Positions 33,765-41,312 of a stretch of 64,000 bases of DNA are shown piece by piece. The notes beneath the pieces are model-generated. The model was given only the letters and a program-made list of their open reading frames with translations. It was not told where the DNA came from and did no database searches. The first letter of the stretch is position 1. Each line of letters starts with the position of its first letter. This DNA is from Chryseobacterium sp. OV279 (lineage in GTDB: Bacteria; Bacteroidota; Bacteroidia; Flavobacteriales; Weeksellaceae), in assembly GCF_900128945.1 (NCBI RefSeq), contig NZ_FQUD01000001.1:930001-994000 (forward strand). The letters are read 5' to 3'. A program made the position numbers and the translations under genes.

Positions 33765-35966
33765 ATGAAAAAATTATTCACCGCCATCAATGTAGAATGG
33801 CTGAAAACTAAAGGTCTGGGACTGACTTACATTGCTATTGTTTTAGGAGCTTTGATTCCTCTGATAGGCTTTGTGCCCGGTTTTTTCAAATCACATATAG
33901 TAAAGGAAGGAGATCTTCCGTATTCCATTTTTGAAGATGCAATAGGAGGAGATGTTATTAAATCTTTTACCTTTTTCATTATGCTTCTGTTTGTCATTAT
34001 TGCCGCCAACAGAATAGCTCAGACCGATCATAAAAATAATGGCTGGCAACTGATGGAAACGCAGCCGGTAAGCAGATTTGATCTTTATTTTTCCAAATAT
34101 ATTATTTTACTGCTGCTGAGTTTTATCTGTGTGGTTTCCTACTTCGGGTTTAATATTGTTTTAGTACTTGCGGATTACTATATCCATCCGGATCCGGCTA
34201 AACTATTGACTTTCGATGCGGTTTGGATGATCCAGACTTTTGTGAGGGTGGGTGTGACGATTTTAGGAATTGCGGCTTTACAGCTATGTGTTTCCGTGGT
34301 ATTCCAGGGATTTATCTGGTCGTTCCTGATCGGTATGCTTGGGCTGGCTTCCAATATTACGTCGGTGGTACAAAAACAGTCTTATTTCTTCAACCCTTAC
34401 AGCTCGCTATATGCTTTCTGGAAAGCGCCGGAAGTGAGAAATCTTAATCATTTTATTTCCTATTCAGAATACATGAGTCTTTTCTGGATGGTAGTCTTTC
34501 TTGCATTAGGATATTTCTGGTACAGTAAAAAAGGATTTAAAAATGCATTCTTAAAAAGTAAAAAGCAGATGATATTTTCAGCCGTCTCGCTGATCATTGC
34601 TGCAGGATTTCTTTATATGTTCCAAAAACCAAAATCCTATCAAAGTGACGGAGCCGGTGTTGTGATTAAAGGAAAACTGGAAACGGATCTTAAAATTGAT
34701 TCTGTGCGAATCTATTCAAAGGATTTCCACAAAAAGATCGGAGCTGCGGCAGTTAAAAATAATATGTTCAATTGGGTGACCACAAAAACGCTTCCGTTAG
34801 ATGAATATGTACTGGAAGTCGGCAATAAAAAACTGGATATTGTGATGGGCAGCGGCGATTGGTTTGATTTTGAGATTCAACTTAACGGAGCGAATATGGT
34901 ATCTTATGTAAAATCCAACCGGAAGGCTGATCAGGTATATAAAAATACGGAAAACTCTTTTGGTTATGAATTTAGATATGCTCTTGAAAAGCAGAATTAT
35001 AATAATGATCCACAGAAGTTTTATGAACTGGCAGAATCTGACTGGAAAGACAACAAAAGGATTTTAAATGTATTTGCCGATCCTGAAAACAATGCCCTTT
35101 CAGAAGATTATAAAACATACAGAAGACAGTTGATGGCCATCGAATACCTGAACGAGATCAATAATTACAGAAAAATGACCTCCTGGAACGATCCGAAATT
35201 TGCGGCTCCTGTGTCTTTTACGAAGGAACTTAATGAAAATATTCAGAAGCCGGGACCTCTTTTGAGCAAGAATGATAATTATCTTCAGTATAAATTGGAC
35301 CAATTGCTTTCAGATAAAGACCAGGCTTCCAATTCGGACAGCATTCTGTTTGTAAAGATCGATCAGATGCCTAAAGGAATTTCCAAAGACCAGCTGATGG
35401 CTAAACACCTTGCAAAAGCCATTGAACTGCAGACAGACAGTCTGGCGAGAAATAAACTTTTTGCTGCTGAAATTGAAAAAGTAAACGATAAAGATTATAA
35501 AGGAATGCTGTATTCCAAGATTGATCAGATCAACAGATCTCAGAAAGGTTCCGTATTTCCGGATCTTGTGCTGCTGAATGATCAGGATAAAAAGAATCAG
35601 CTTTCAAAATATAAAGGAAAATATGTGGTAATTGATTTCTGGGCAACGTGGTGCGGGCCTTGTAAGCAGATCCGTCCTGTATTTGAGACCAGAAGTTATC
35701 AGTACAGATATTATGATAATATTCAGTTTATTTCAATAAGTCTGGATCAGGATAAATCCAAATGGCAGAATTATCTGAAGACCAAAAAATCCAATGTTCC
35801 CCAGTTCTGGCTAACGAATGCAGAGCAGTTTATGAACAAATACAGGATACAGTCTATTCCAAGATTTATCATTATAGATCCGGATGGGAAGATTTTTAAT
35901 TTTAATACACCATTTCCTGATGAAGATAACTTCGTAGAAATTTTAGATAAGCTTAAGAAGTATTAA
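33765..35966 (+). CDS. ABC-2 permease fused to a periplasmic TlpA-like thioredoxin domain
   Basis: The 733-residue protein begins with an ABC-2-type membrane domain of six or so helices (residues ~10-260) and a further helix near 275-295. A middle region of about 290 residues follows, partly resembling the DUF4369 domain of Bacteroidetes TlpA proteins. The C-terminal ~150 residues are a thioredoxin-like domain with active site W629-C-G-P-C633 and a later IQSIPRFIIIDPDG cis-Pro region. The ATPase gene is 8 bp upstream. Thiol-redox chemistry attached to an exporter suggests handling of disulfide-containing or heme-linked substrates; that is inference. Such a fusion is unusual. Confidence 0.85.
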   Translation: MKKLFTAINVEWLKTKGLGLTYIAIVLGALIPLIGFVPGFFKSHIVKEGDLPYSIFEDAIGGDVIKSFTFFIMLLFVIIAANRIAQTDHKNNGWQLMETQPVSRFDLYFSKYIILLLLSFICVVSYFGFNIVLVLADYYIHPDPAKLLTFDAVWMIQTFVRVGVTILGIAALQLCVSVVFQGFIWSFLIGMLGLASNITSVVQKQSYFFNPYSSLYAFWKAPEVRNLNHFISYSEYMSLFWMVVFLALGYFWYSKKGFKNAFLKSKKQMIFSAVSLIIAAGFLYMFQKPKSYQSDGAGVVIKGKLETDLKIDSVRIYSKDFHKKIGAAAVKNNMFNWVTTKTLPLDEYVLEVGNKKLDIVMGSGDWFDFEIQLNGANMVSYVKSNRKADQVYKNTENSFGYEFRYALEKQNYNNDPQKFYELAESDWKDNKRILNVFADPENNALSEDYKTYRRQLMAIEYLNEINNYRKMTSWNDPKFAAPVSFTKELNENIQKPGPLLSKNDNYLQYKLDQLLSDKDQASNSDSILFVKIDQMPKGISKDQLMAKHLAKAIELQTDSLARNKLFAAEIEKVNDKDYKGMLYSKIDQINRSQKGSVFPDLVLLNDQDKKNQLSKYKGKYVVIDFWATWCGPCKQIRPVFETRSYQYRYYDNIQFISISLDQDKSKWQNYLKTKKSNVPQFWLTNAEQFMNKYRIQSIPRFIIIDPDGKIFNFNTPFPDEDNFVEILDKLKKY

Positions 35967-35991
35967 CTTTGCGGAAAAATTTTAGATTGAT

Positions 35992-36321
35992 ATGAGAAAA
36001 ACTCAGATTACAATAGATGTAGAGTTGGATGAGAACCACATTCCTGAAAGTATAACATGGAACGCTCAGGACGGCGGTGTGGAAAAAGAGGAAACGAAAG
36101 CGACGATGATCTCTGTTTGGGATGATAAAACAATGGAAGCTTTAAGAATCGATCTTTGGACCAAAGAAATGCCGGTAGATCAGATGAAGATGTTCATTCA
36201 CCAGATTTTGGTATCTTTAGGGAATACGTACCAGAGAGCTACCGGAGAAGAGGATGTAGCAGAATGGCTTGAGCAGATAGCAGATGAATTTGCTATTAAA
36301 TCAGCCATCAGGTCAGTATAG
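35992..36321 (+). CDS. gldC: Gliding motility protein GldC
   Basis: The 109-residue protein matches GldC in size and sequence style: an N-terminal strand (MRKTQITIDVELDENHIPES), the WNAQDGG segment, and a C-terminal helical part (DVAEWLEQIADEF). GldC is a small soluble protein whose loss impairs but does not abolish gliding in Flavobacterium. In this window it follows the permease-thioredoxin gene by 25 bp, so it is probably transcribed with the ABC transporter rather than with gldB, which is unusual. Confidence 0.9.
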   Translation: MRKTQITIDVELDENHIPESITWNAQDGGVEKEETKATMISVWDDKTMEALRIDLWTKEMPVDQMKMFIHQILVSLGNTYQRATGEEDVAEWLEQIADEFAIKSAIRSV

Positions 36322-36349
36322 CAAAACTCCACACCAATCACAAAATTAT

Positions 36350-36910
36350 ATGAAAAAAGCACTTTTACTCATCAGTACAGCGGTATTGTTGGCCGCATGC
36401 AGTAAAAAAACTGAACTCAAAGAAACCCAAACACCGTATTCTGCTGCAACGGCGGAAAAACTTCCGGCTTCTGAAAATAAAGAAGTTTCCGGAACGGAGA
36501 AAGTTTCCGAAAACAGTGCTATGGACATTGCTTTATTCAAGGAAAAAGAAATTCCTGCTGCGATGTTAAAGGGAAGCCTTCATCCCCACGATATGGAAGG
36601 TGAATCTATCATGGAGCTTGTTCCCACAATGGATGATTTCATTAAAGGAAACGGCTCGGATATTGCTTATATAGATGATTCCCTGAAAAAAATAATTCTC
36701 AAAATCAACGGAAAATTTGAGGAACTGAAAGAAACAGGTAAGGATCAATATGAAAACAGTGAATATCTGGCTTCTTTTACCACAACTGTTCCCGATAAAG
36801 TTCCCGAAGATATTGAAGTTCTGGCTTATGCCTTTAACGGAAAGCTGGAAGTGAAAAGAAAATCCGATAACGTTTCAAAGAGCCTTGATTTTTTCATGGG
36901 AGGCTTATAA
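36350..36910 (+). CDS. Putative lipoprotein of unknown function
   Basis: The start at 36350 gives a lipoprotein signal MKKALLLISTAVLLAACSKK with Cys17; a longer start at 36284 overlaps gldC and lacks a signal. The 186-residue protein has a Ser/Glu-rich linker (residues ~20-60), then a domain with short helices ending KSLDFFMGGL. No family recognised. It lies 28 bp after gldC and 14 bp before metB, within one probable transcript. A T9SS or gliding accessory role is possible but unsupported. Confidence 0.65.
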   Translation: MKKALLLISTAVLLAACSKKTELKETQTPYSAATAEKLPASENKEVSGTEKVSENSAMDIALFKEKEIPAAMLKGSLHPHDMEGESIMELVPTMDDFIKGNGSDIAYIDDSLKKIILKINGKFEELKETGKDQYENSEYLASFTTTVPDKVPEDIEVLAYAFNGKLEVKRKSDNVSKSLDFFMGGL

Positions 36911-36924
36911 AAAATAAAAATATT

Positions 36925-38064
36925 ATGAATTTTAATACAAAAGTAATTCACGGAGGGCAGCATCATGAGTCTGCAACAGGTTCTGTAAATGTTCCTGTAT
37001 TTTTAACTTCTACATTCGCACAGAAAAGCCCGGGAGTGCATTCCGGATATGAATATTCAAGAGCTGCCAATCCTACAAGACAGGCATTGGAAGACTCTTT
37101 GGCAAGTATTGAGAATGGAGCAAGAGGTCTTGCTTTCGGTTCAGGACTGGCTGCCATCGACTGTGTTTTGAAATTACTGAATCCCGGTGATGAGGTAGTA
37201 GCGGTAGATGACCTTTACGGGGGAACTTACAGAATGTTTACAAGACTTTTTGAAAAATATCAGCTTAAATTTACGTTCGTGAATTTCGATGATGTTTCGA
37301 AAATTGCTGATGTAATTACAGATAAAACAAAACTGATCTGGGTAGAAACGCCTACCAATCCTCTGATGAAACTGGTAGACATCAAAGCGGTAGTGGAAAT
37401 GGCAAAAGGAAAAGATATCCTGGTTGCTGTAGACAATACTTTCGCAACACCGTACATCCAGAGACCTATTGATCTGGGAGCAGACATCGTGATGCACTCG
37501 GCTACAAAATATTTGGGAGGACATTCAGATGTTATCGCCGGAGCCTTGATCGCAAAAGATGCTGAACTGGGAGAAAAACTTCATTTTATTCAGTTTGCGA
37601 GTGGTGGTATTTTAGGACCTCACGATTCTTATCTTGTTTTAAGAGGAATCAAAACATTAGCATTAAGAATGCAGCGTCACTCAGATAACGGACTTGCTGT
37701 AGCGAAATACCTTGAAACGCATCCTGCAGTGGATAAAGTTATTTACCCGGGATTGGAATCTCACCCTCAGTACGAATTAGCTAAATCTCAAATGAAAGAA
37801 TCAGGAGGAATGGTTTCCTTCACTTTCAAATCCGGGAAAAAAGAAGATGCTGTAAAATTCCTTGAGAAAGTAAGAGTCTTCACTCTGGCTGAATCTTTAG
37901 GAGGCGTAGAATCTTTAGCCAATCACCCTGCATTGATGACACACGCTTCCATTCCTGCCGATAAACGTGAGGAACTTGGGATTACAGACGACTTAGTTCG
38001 TTTAAGCGTGGGTATCGAAGATGCAGAAGATCTTATCGCAGATCTTGAGAAAGCTTTTTCTTAA
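36925..38064 (+). CDS. metB: Cystathionine gamma-synthase / trans-sulfuration PLP enzyme
   Basis: The 379-residue protein belongs to the Cys/Met metabolism PLP family. The PLP-binding lysine is Lys195 in HSATKYLGGHSD. Other family marks are YSRAANPTR near residue 45 and RLSVGIEDAEDLIADLE at the C terminus. Length suits cystathionine gamma-synthase, which condenses O-succinyl- or O-acetylhomoserine with cysteine, but close relatives (cystathionine gamma-lyase, O-acetylhomoserine sulfhydrylase) cannot be excluded from sequence alone. It lies 14 bp after a lipoprotein gene on the same strand. Confidence 0.88.
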   Translation: MNFNTKVIHGGQHHESATGSVNVPVFLTSTFAQKSPGVHSGYEYSRAANPTRQALEDSLASIENGARGLAFGSGLAAIDCVLKLLNPGDEVVAVDDLYGGTYRMFTRLFEKYQLKFTFVNFDDVSKIADVITDKTKLIWVETPTNPLMKLVDIKAVVEMAKGKDILVAVDNTFATPYIQRPIDLGADIVMHSATKYLGGHSDVIAGALIAKDAELGEKLHFIQFASGGILGPHDSYLVLRGIKTLALRMQRHSDNGLAVAKYLETHPAVDKVIYPGLESHPQYELAKSQMKESGGMVSFTFKSGKKEDAVKFLEKVRVFTLAESLGGVESLANHPALMTHASIPADKREELGITDDLVRLSVGIEDAEDLIADLEKAFS

Positions 38065-38083
38065 CCCCTTAAAATAAAATATA

Positions 38084-38566
38084 ATGAGAAAGATTCAATT
38101 TTTTTTGATCTTAAGTTTTGTCAGTCAGATTGTATACTCGCAGGTAAAAACTACCGATGAACTGTATAAAACGGCCAAAAAGCTGGACAGTTTGATATTT
38201 GATATAGGATTTAATAAATGTGATCTTTCTCATTATAAATCTATAGTCAGTAAAGACCTGGAGTTTTACCATGATAAAGGAGGAATCACTTCCGGTGAGC
38301 CCGCTTTTACAGCTTCCATTAAAAATAATATCTGTGGTAACCGAAATAAAGTAAAGCGTGATCTGGTGCCCAACAGCATGAAAGTCTATCCTTTGTACAA
38401 CAATAATGTTCTATACGCTTTCATAGAAGAAGGAGAACATGATTTCTTCGAATTTTCAGATGGAAAATGGAACCAGGGAAGCCGGGCGAAATTTACTATT
38501 TTGTGGATTCAGGAAGATAAGCAATGGAAGATGAAAAGGGTATTGAGCTACGATCATCATTTATAA
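38084..38566 (+). CDS. Exported SnoaL/DUF4440-like protein
   Basis: The 160-residue protein has a signal peptide (MRKIQFFLILSFVSQIVYSQ). The mature part resembles an NTF2-like DUF4440 domain: a helix DELYKTAKKLDSLIFDIGFN, VSKDLEFYHDKGG and a final strand AKFTILWIQEDKQWKMKRVL. Such domains bind small hydrophobic ligands or act as hydrolases and isomerases. Function unknown. It lies 19 bp after metB and 4 bp before a GNAT gene. Confidence 0.7.
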   Translation: MRKIQFFLILSFVSQIVYSQVKTTDELYKTAKKLDSLIFDIGFNKCDLSHYKSIVSKDLEFYHDKGGITSGEPAFTASIKNNICGNRNKVKRDLVPNSMKVYPLYNNNVLYAFIEEGEHDFFEFSDGKWNQGSRAKFTILWIQEDKQWKMKRVLSYDHHL

Positions 38567-38570
38567 CCAT

Positions 38571-39023
38571 ATGAAAAACACAAGAAAAGCAACCTTTGAA
38601 GATATCAGTCAGTTGGCCGAATTATTCGACCAATACAGGATTTTTTATCATAAAGAATCTGATATTCCGGCAGCTGAACATTTTCTCAGAGAAAGAATAG
38701 AGCACAAAGATTCTGAAATTTTTGTGGCAGAAGAAGATGGTACACTGACAGGCTTTGTCCAGTTGTATCCGATATTTTCATCCACAAGAATGCAGAGATA
38801 CTGGCTATTGAACGACCTCTATGTCAATGAAAATTACAGAGGAAAAGGCTATTCCAAAGAACTGATCGAAGAAGCCAAAGACCTGAGCAGATCATCAAAT
38901 GCTTGCGGAGTTCTATTGGAAACAGGAAAAAGTAACGATGTCGGAAACCAGCTATATCCCGCCTGCGGCTTTGAACTCTACGACTCTGTTAATTTCTATG
39001 AATGGACGAACAAGGAAAATTAA
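38571..39023 (+). CDS. GNAT-family N-acetyltransferase
   Basis: The 150-residue protein starts MKNTRKATFEDISQLAELFD. It has GNAT marks: YVNENYRGKGYSKELIEEAK with the acetyl-CoA loop RGKGYS, and a C-terminal LYDSVNFYEW. LLNDLYVNENY is typical of a group acting on small amines. It is translated just 4 bp after the DUF4440-like gene. Substrate unknown. Confidence 0.87.
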   Translation: MKNTRKATFEDISQLAELFDQYRIFYHKESDIPAAEHFLRERIEHKDSEIFVAEEDGTLTGFVQLYPIFSSTRMQRYWLLNDLYVNENYRGKGYSKELIEEAKDLSRSSNACGVLLETGKSNDVGNQLYPACGFELYDSVNFYEWTNKEN

Positions 39024-39060
39024 GAAGGTCAATCTTGAATGGTCAATTGTGAATTCCATT

Positions 39061-39120
39061 TGAAATATTACTCATTGATCATTACTGATTACTCATCACT
39101 CATCACTCATCACTTATAAC
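39061..39120. repeat. Low-complexity stuttered spacer upstream of the DinB-like gene
   Basis: Drifting words such as ACTCATTGATCATTACTGATT and repeated CACTCAT units fill the gap before the DinB-family start. It resembles the spacers at 16682 and 46381. Confidence 0.6.
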
Positions 39121-39129
39121 TAAAAACCC

Positions 39130-39636
39130 ATGTCTGATTTTCAAAAATACGTACAAAGATATCTGGATCAGATCCCTTCAGAGGACTGGATCGGAGAATT
39201 AAAAATATCGGGAGATAAAACCGTAGAAATATACGCAGCCCTTACAGAAGGACAGTCCCTTTTTGCCTATGCAGACGGAAAATGGACACTGAAAGAACTT
39301 TTACTCCACTTATCTGATACCGAAAGAATATTCCAATACAGAATTCTGGCCTTTGCTAGAGGAGATAAAGCTCAATTGCCGGGCTTTGATGAAGAAGAAT
39401 ATGCTGCGGCTTCTTTTGCGAATAACAGATCATTAGAATCCCTGTTGGAAGAGTATAAACTTGTAAGAAAGTCTTCACAAATCCTCATCGAAACCCTTGA
39501 ACCCGGTGTTTTGAATAATACAGGTATCGCCAACGGCAATAAACTCGCTGTGGAAACAATCGGGAAACTGATTGTAGGACACAATTATCATCATTTAAGC
39601 ATTATTAAAGAGAGGTATTTGCCAGGGGTGAAATAG
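39130..39636 (+). CDS. DinB-family protein
   Basis: The 168-residue protein has the four-helix DinB-like layout with candidate metal ligands His in LLLHLSDTERIFQYRIL and in GHNYHHLSIIKERY. Related proteins are thiol-dependent S-transferases (BacA, YfiT-like) or damage-induced proteins. It is probably cytoplasmic, with no signal peptide. The gene is followed by a repeat-flanked accessory gene. Substrate unknown. Confidence 0.82.
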   Translation: MSDFQKYVQRYLDQIPSEDWIGELKISGDKTVEIYAALTEGQSLFAYADGKWTLKELLLHLSDTERIFQYRILAFARGDKAQLPGFDEEEYAAASFANNRSLESLLEEYKLVRKSSQILIETLEPGVLNNTGIANGNKLAVETIGKLIVGHNYHHLSIIKERYLPGVK

Positions 39637-39704
39637 GTGTGTAGAGCTAAGACGGTGGATATAGAGAATTTTTGTGCTTTAATGAATCGTAACGAAAGAA
39701 AAAA

Positions 39705-39768
39705 TATTCAATAGGAACGGGCTTTAGCCCGTTTTTTCAATGATAGGAAGTCAAATAAGGCTTTAGCC
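39705..39768. repeat. Composite direct repeat, left copy (terminator-like)
   Basis: The unit is ATTCAATAGGAACGGG, a CTTTAGCCCG hairpin and a T tract (39705-39737), then about 21 bp and GGCTTTAGCC (39759-39768). The same composite recurs at 40379-40440, so the two copies bracket the gene at 39778-40365. This copy has one extra G in its hairpin arm. Confidence 0.7.
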
Positions 39769-39777
39769 GACTATACA

Positions 39778-40365
39778 ATGAGAACATTAAAAAATTTAGA
39801 CATCAATAAAAGTATTGAATCAAAAAAACTGGTTTTTGAAGGAAGCTGGAATGAAAGATTAGATACATTTTTGGTTAATTTTTTCTTTGTAGTATTTATA
39901 TTTGAAATGATCGTTTGCTTTTCAGAATTAGAGTCGTTTTCAAAAAATAAATTAGAATATATTATCGTGACTGGTGTAATCGCATTTTCTTTATATGTTT
40001 TATACTGTAAATTCTCAGAGAAAAAATTAAAAAAAATAAAATTTAGTATTCATAAAGAAGAAGCCAAAAAGAGAATTATTGAATATGGGAAAAAATACAA
40101 TTTCAGGATTTCCCAATGGTCCGGTAACCTCATACTACTTAATGAACCTACTGATGGTTTTCGTTTAAAGGTATATGAACGGACTACAATGGTATTTTTT
40201 AAAGACAACGAAATTTTATACACGTTAATACAAGAAGGAGCAAGAGCTAACTTTCCGGTTTTGTTTTCTCAGCATTTTGAAAAAAGAGAACTCACGAAAA
40301 TCTTGAATCAAACAAAAATAAAGACTAAAAAAAGCTATTTCAGTGCATTCTTTAATGAATTGTAA
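39778..40365 (+). CDS. Hypothetical protein flanked by direct repeats, two hydrophobic segments
   Basis: The 195-residue protein has hydrophobic segments near residues 30-47 and 60-78 and is otherwise charged and lysine-rich. No family is recognised. Its ATG follows 9 bp after the left repeat copy, and its stop is 13 bp before the right copy, so the gene fits exactly between two near-identical composite repeats. AT content is higher than in the surrounding enzyme genes. This layout suggests an acquired cassette or a gene caught between recombination sites. Confidence 0.6.
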   Translation: MRTLKNLDINKSIESKKLVFEGSWNERLDTFLVNFFFVVFIFEMIVCFSELESFSKNKLEYIIVTGVIAFSLYVLYCKFSEKKLKKIKFSIHKEEAKKRIIEYGKKYNFRISQWSGNLILLNEPTDGFRLKVYERTTMVFFKDNEILYTLIQEGARANFPVLFSQHFEKRELTKILNQTKIKTKKSYFSAFFNEL

Positions 40366-40378
40366 TGAACCAAAAAAC

Positions 40379-40440
40379 ATTCAATAGGAACGGGCTTTAG
40401 CCCGTTTTTTTATGGAAATCACACCAACACGGCTTTAGCC
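40379..40440. repeat. Composite direct repeat, right copy (terminator-like)
   Basis: This copy runs ATTCAATAGGAACGGGCTTT, AGCCCG, a T tract (to 40410), about 20 bp, and GGCTTTAGCC (40431-40440). The hairpin plus T tract would terminate the upstream gene. The spacer differs from that in the left copy, so the ends are more conserved than the middle. Confidence 0.7.
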
Positions 40441-40543
40441 AAAACCTAAAAAAATTACCCAAACCAAACATTTAGCCCATATTTTTTGGCTGAACCTTTC
40501 CGTTTTTTTACCTTTATCCACGGGTTTTAATACCTTTTAAATT

Positions 40544-41092
40544 ATGGAAAATATTGTTGAAATACTCAAATCCGGCGGAACGATTCTTTATCCTACAGAT
40601 ACGATCTGGGGTATAGGTTGTGATGCTACCAATATAGAAGCGGTCAATAAAATTTTTGACATCAAAAAAAGGGAGAAAAACAAATCAATGATCATTCTGG
40701 TAGAGTCTCAAAAGAGGCTTCAGGATTTGGTGGATGTTCCGGAAATGGCATGGGAAATCATTGACCTTAGCGAAAAACCAGTTACTATTGTATATGAAAA
40801 TCCCCGCGGACTTCCGAAAGAATTACTTGCTGAAGACGGAAGCATTGGTATCAGACTGATAAAAACGGATTTCTGTAAAAAACTGATCACCAAACTAAAC
40901 AGACCTTTGGTTTCTACTTCGGCCAATTTCAGTGGTGATAAAAGTCCGTTGAAGTTTTCGGATATTTCACCGGAAATGATTAAACTGGTAGATTATGCGG
41001 TAGAAGAAGACAGAGAGAAAGTTTCAAAATATTCAGGATCTTCGGTGATTAAGATATGGAGTGACAATAGAATTAAGGTTCTTCGTGAATAA
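40544..41092 (+). CDS. tsaC: Threonylcarbamoyl-AMP synthase (TsaC/YrdC)
   Basis: The 182-residue protein is the short YrdC form. Characteristic parts are GGTILYPTDTIWGIGCDATN near the N terminus, KKREKNKSMIILVE, and SIGIRLIKTDFCKKLI, with STSANFSGDKSP as the final signature. It makes threonylcarbamoyl-AMP from threonine, bicarbonate and ATP, the first step of t6A tRNA modification. The cca gene for tRNA CCA addition lies 220 bp downstream, so the two tRNA-maturation genes sit together. Confidence 0.92.
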   Translation: MENIVEILKSGGTILYPTDTIWGIGCDATNIEAVNKIFDIKKREKNKSMIILVESQKRLQDLVDVPEMAWEIIDLSEKPVTIVYENPRGLPKELLAEDGSIGIRLIKTDFCKKLITKLNRPLVSTSANFSGDKSPLKFSDISPEMIKLVDYAVEEDREKVSKYSGSSVIKIWSDNRIKVLRE

Positions 41093-41163
41093 AATTCTAT
41101 AATAATTCCTTCATTTTAAAATCTTGTCAATGTATATCGGCAGGATTTCTTTTTTTTAATTTC

Positions 41164-41171
41164 TATCTTTG
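41164..41171 (+). promoter_or_regulatory. Predicted -7 element of cca
   Basis: TATCTTTG fits TAnnTTTG. A transcript from here would have an unusually long leader of about 135 nt before the cca ATG at 41313. Confidence 0.4.
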
Positions 41172-41244
41172 CATTCTTCAACTGGAAAATGGATAAACAT
41201 GATGTGAAAGTCCTGTTTTTTTGATGATGAAGGAAAAATTAATA

Positions 41245-41283
41245 CAATGTATGCCCATTATGATTAATGGAAAAGATACATTG
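41245..41283 (+). promoter_or_regulatory. Nested hairpin in the cca leader
   Basis: CAATGTAT (41245-41252) pairs with ATACATTG (41276-41283), and inside it CCATTA (41255-41260) pairs with TAATGG (41265-41270). It ends 29 bp before the cca ATG. An 11-codon mini reading frame (41189-41224) lies between the predicted transcription start and this structure. Confidence 0.4.
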
Positions 41284-41312
41284 ACAGAAAAAAGACGATC
41301 TATTTATTAACG

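Noticed and set aside
32855-35966. GldA/GldF-type gliding ABC transporter
   Set aside because: The neighbourhood with gldB and gldC suggested it, but the permease carries a fused thioredoxin domain and no GldG partner is present.
39778-40365. Transposase or integrase inside the repeat-bounded interval
   Set aside because: No DDE, tyrosine recombinase or HUH motif is present. The protein has only hydrophobic and lysine-rich segments.
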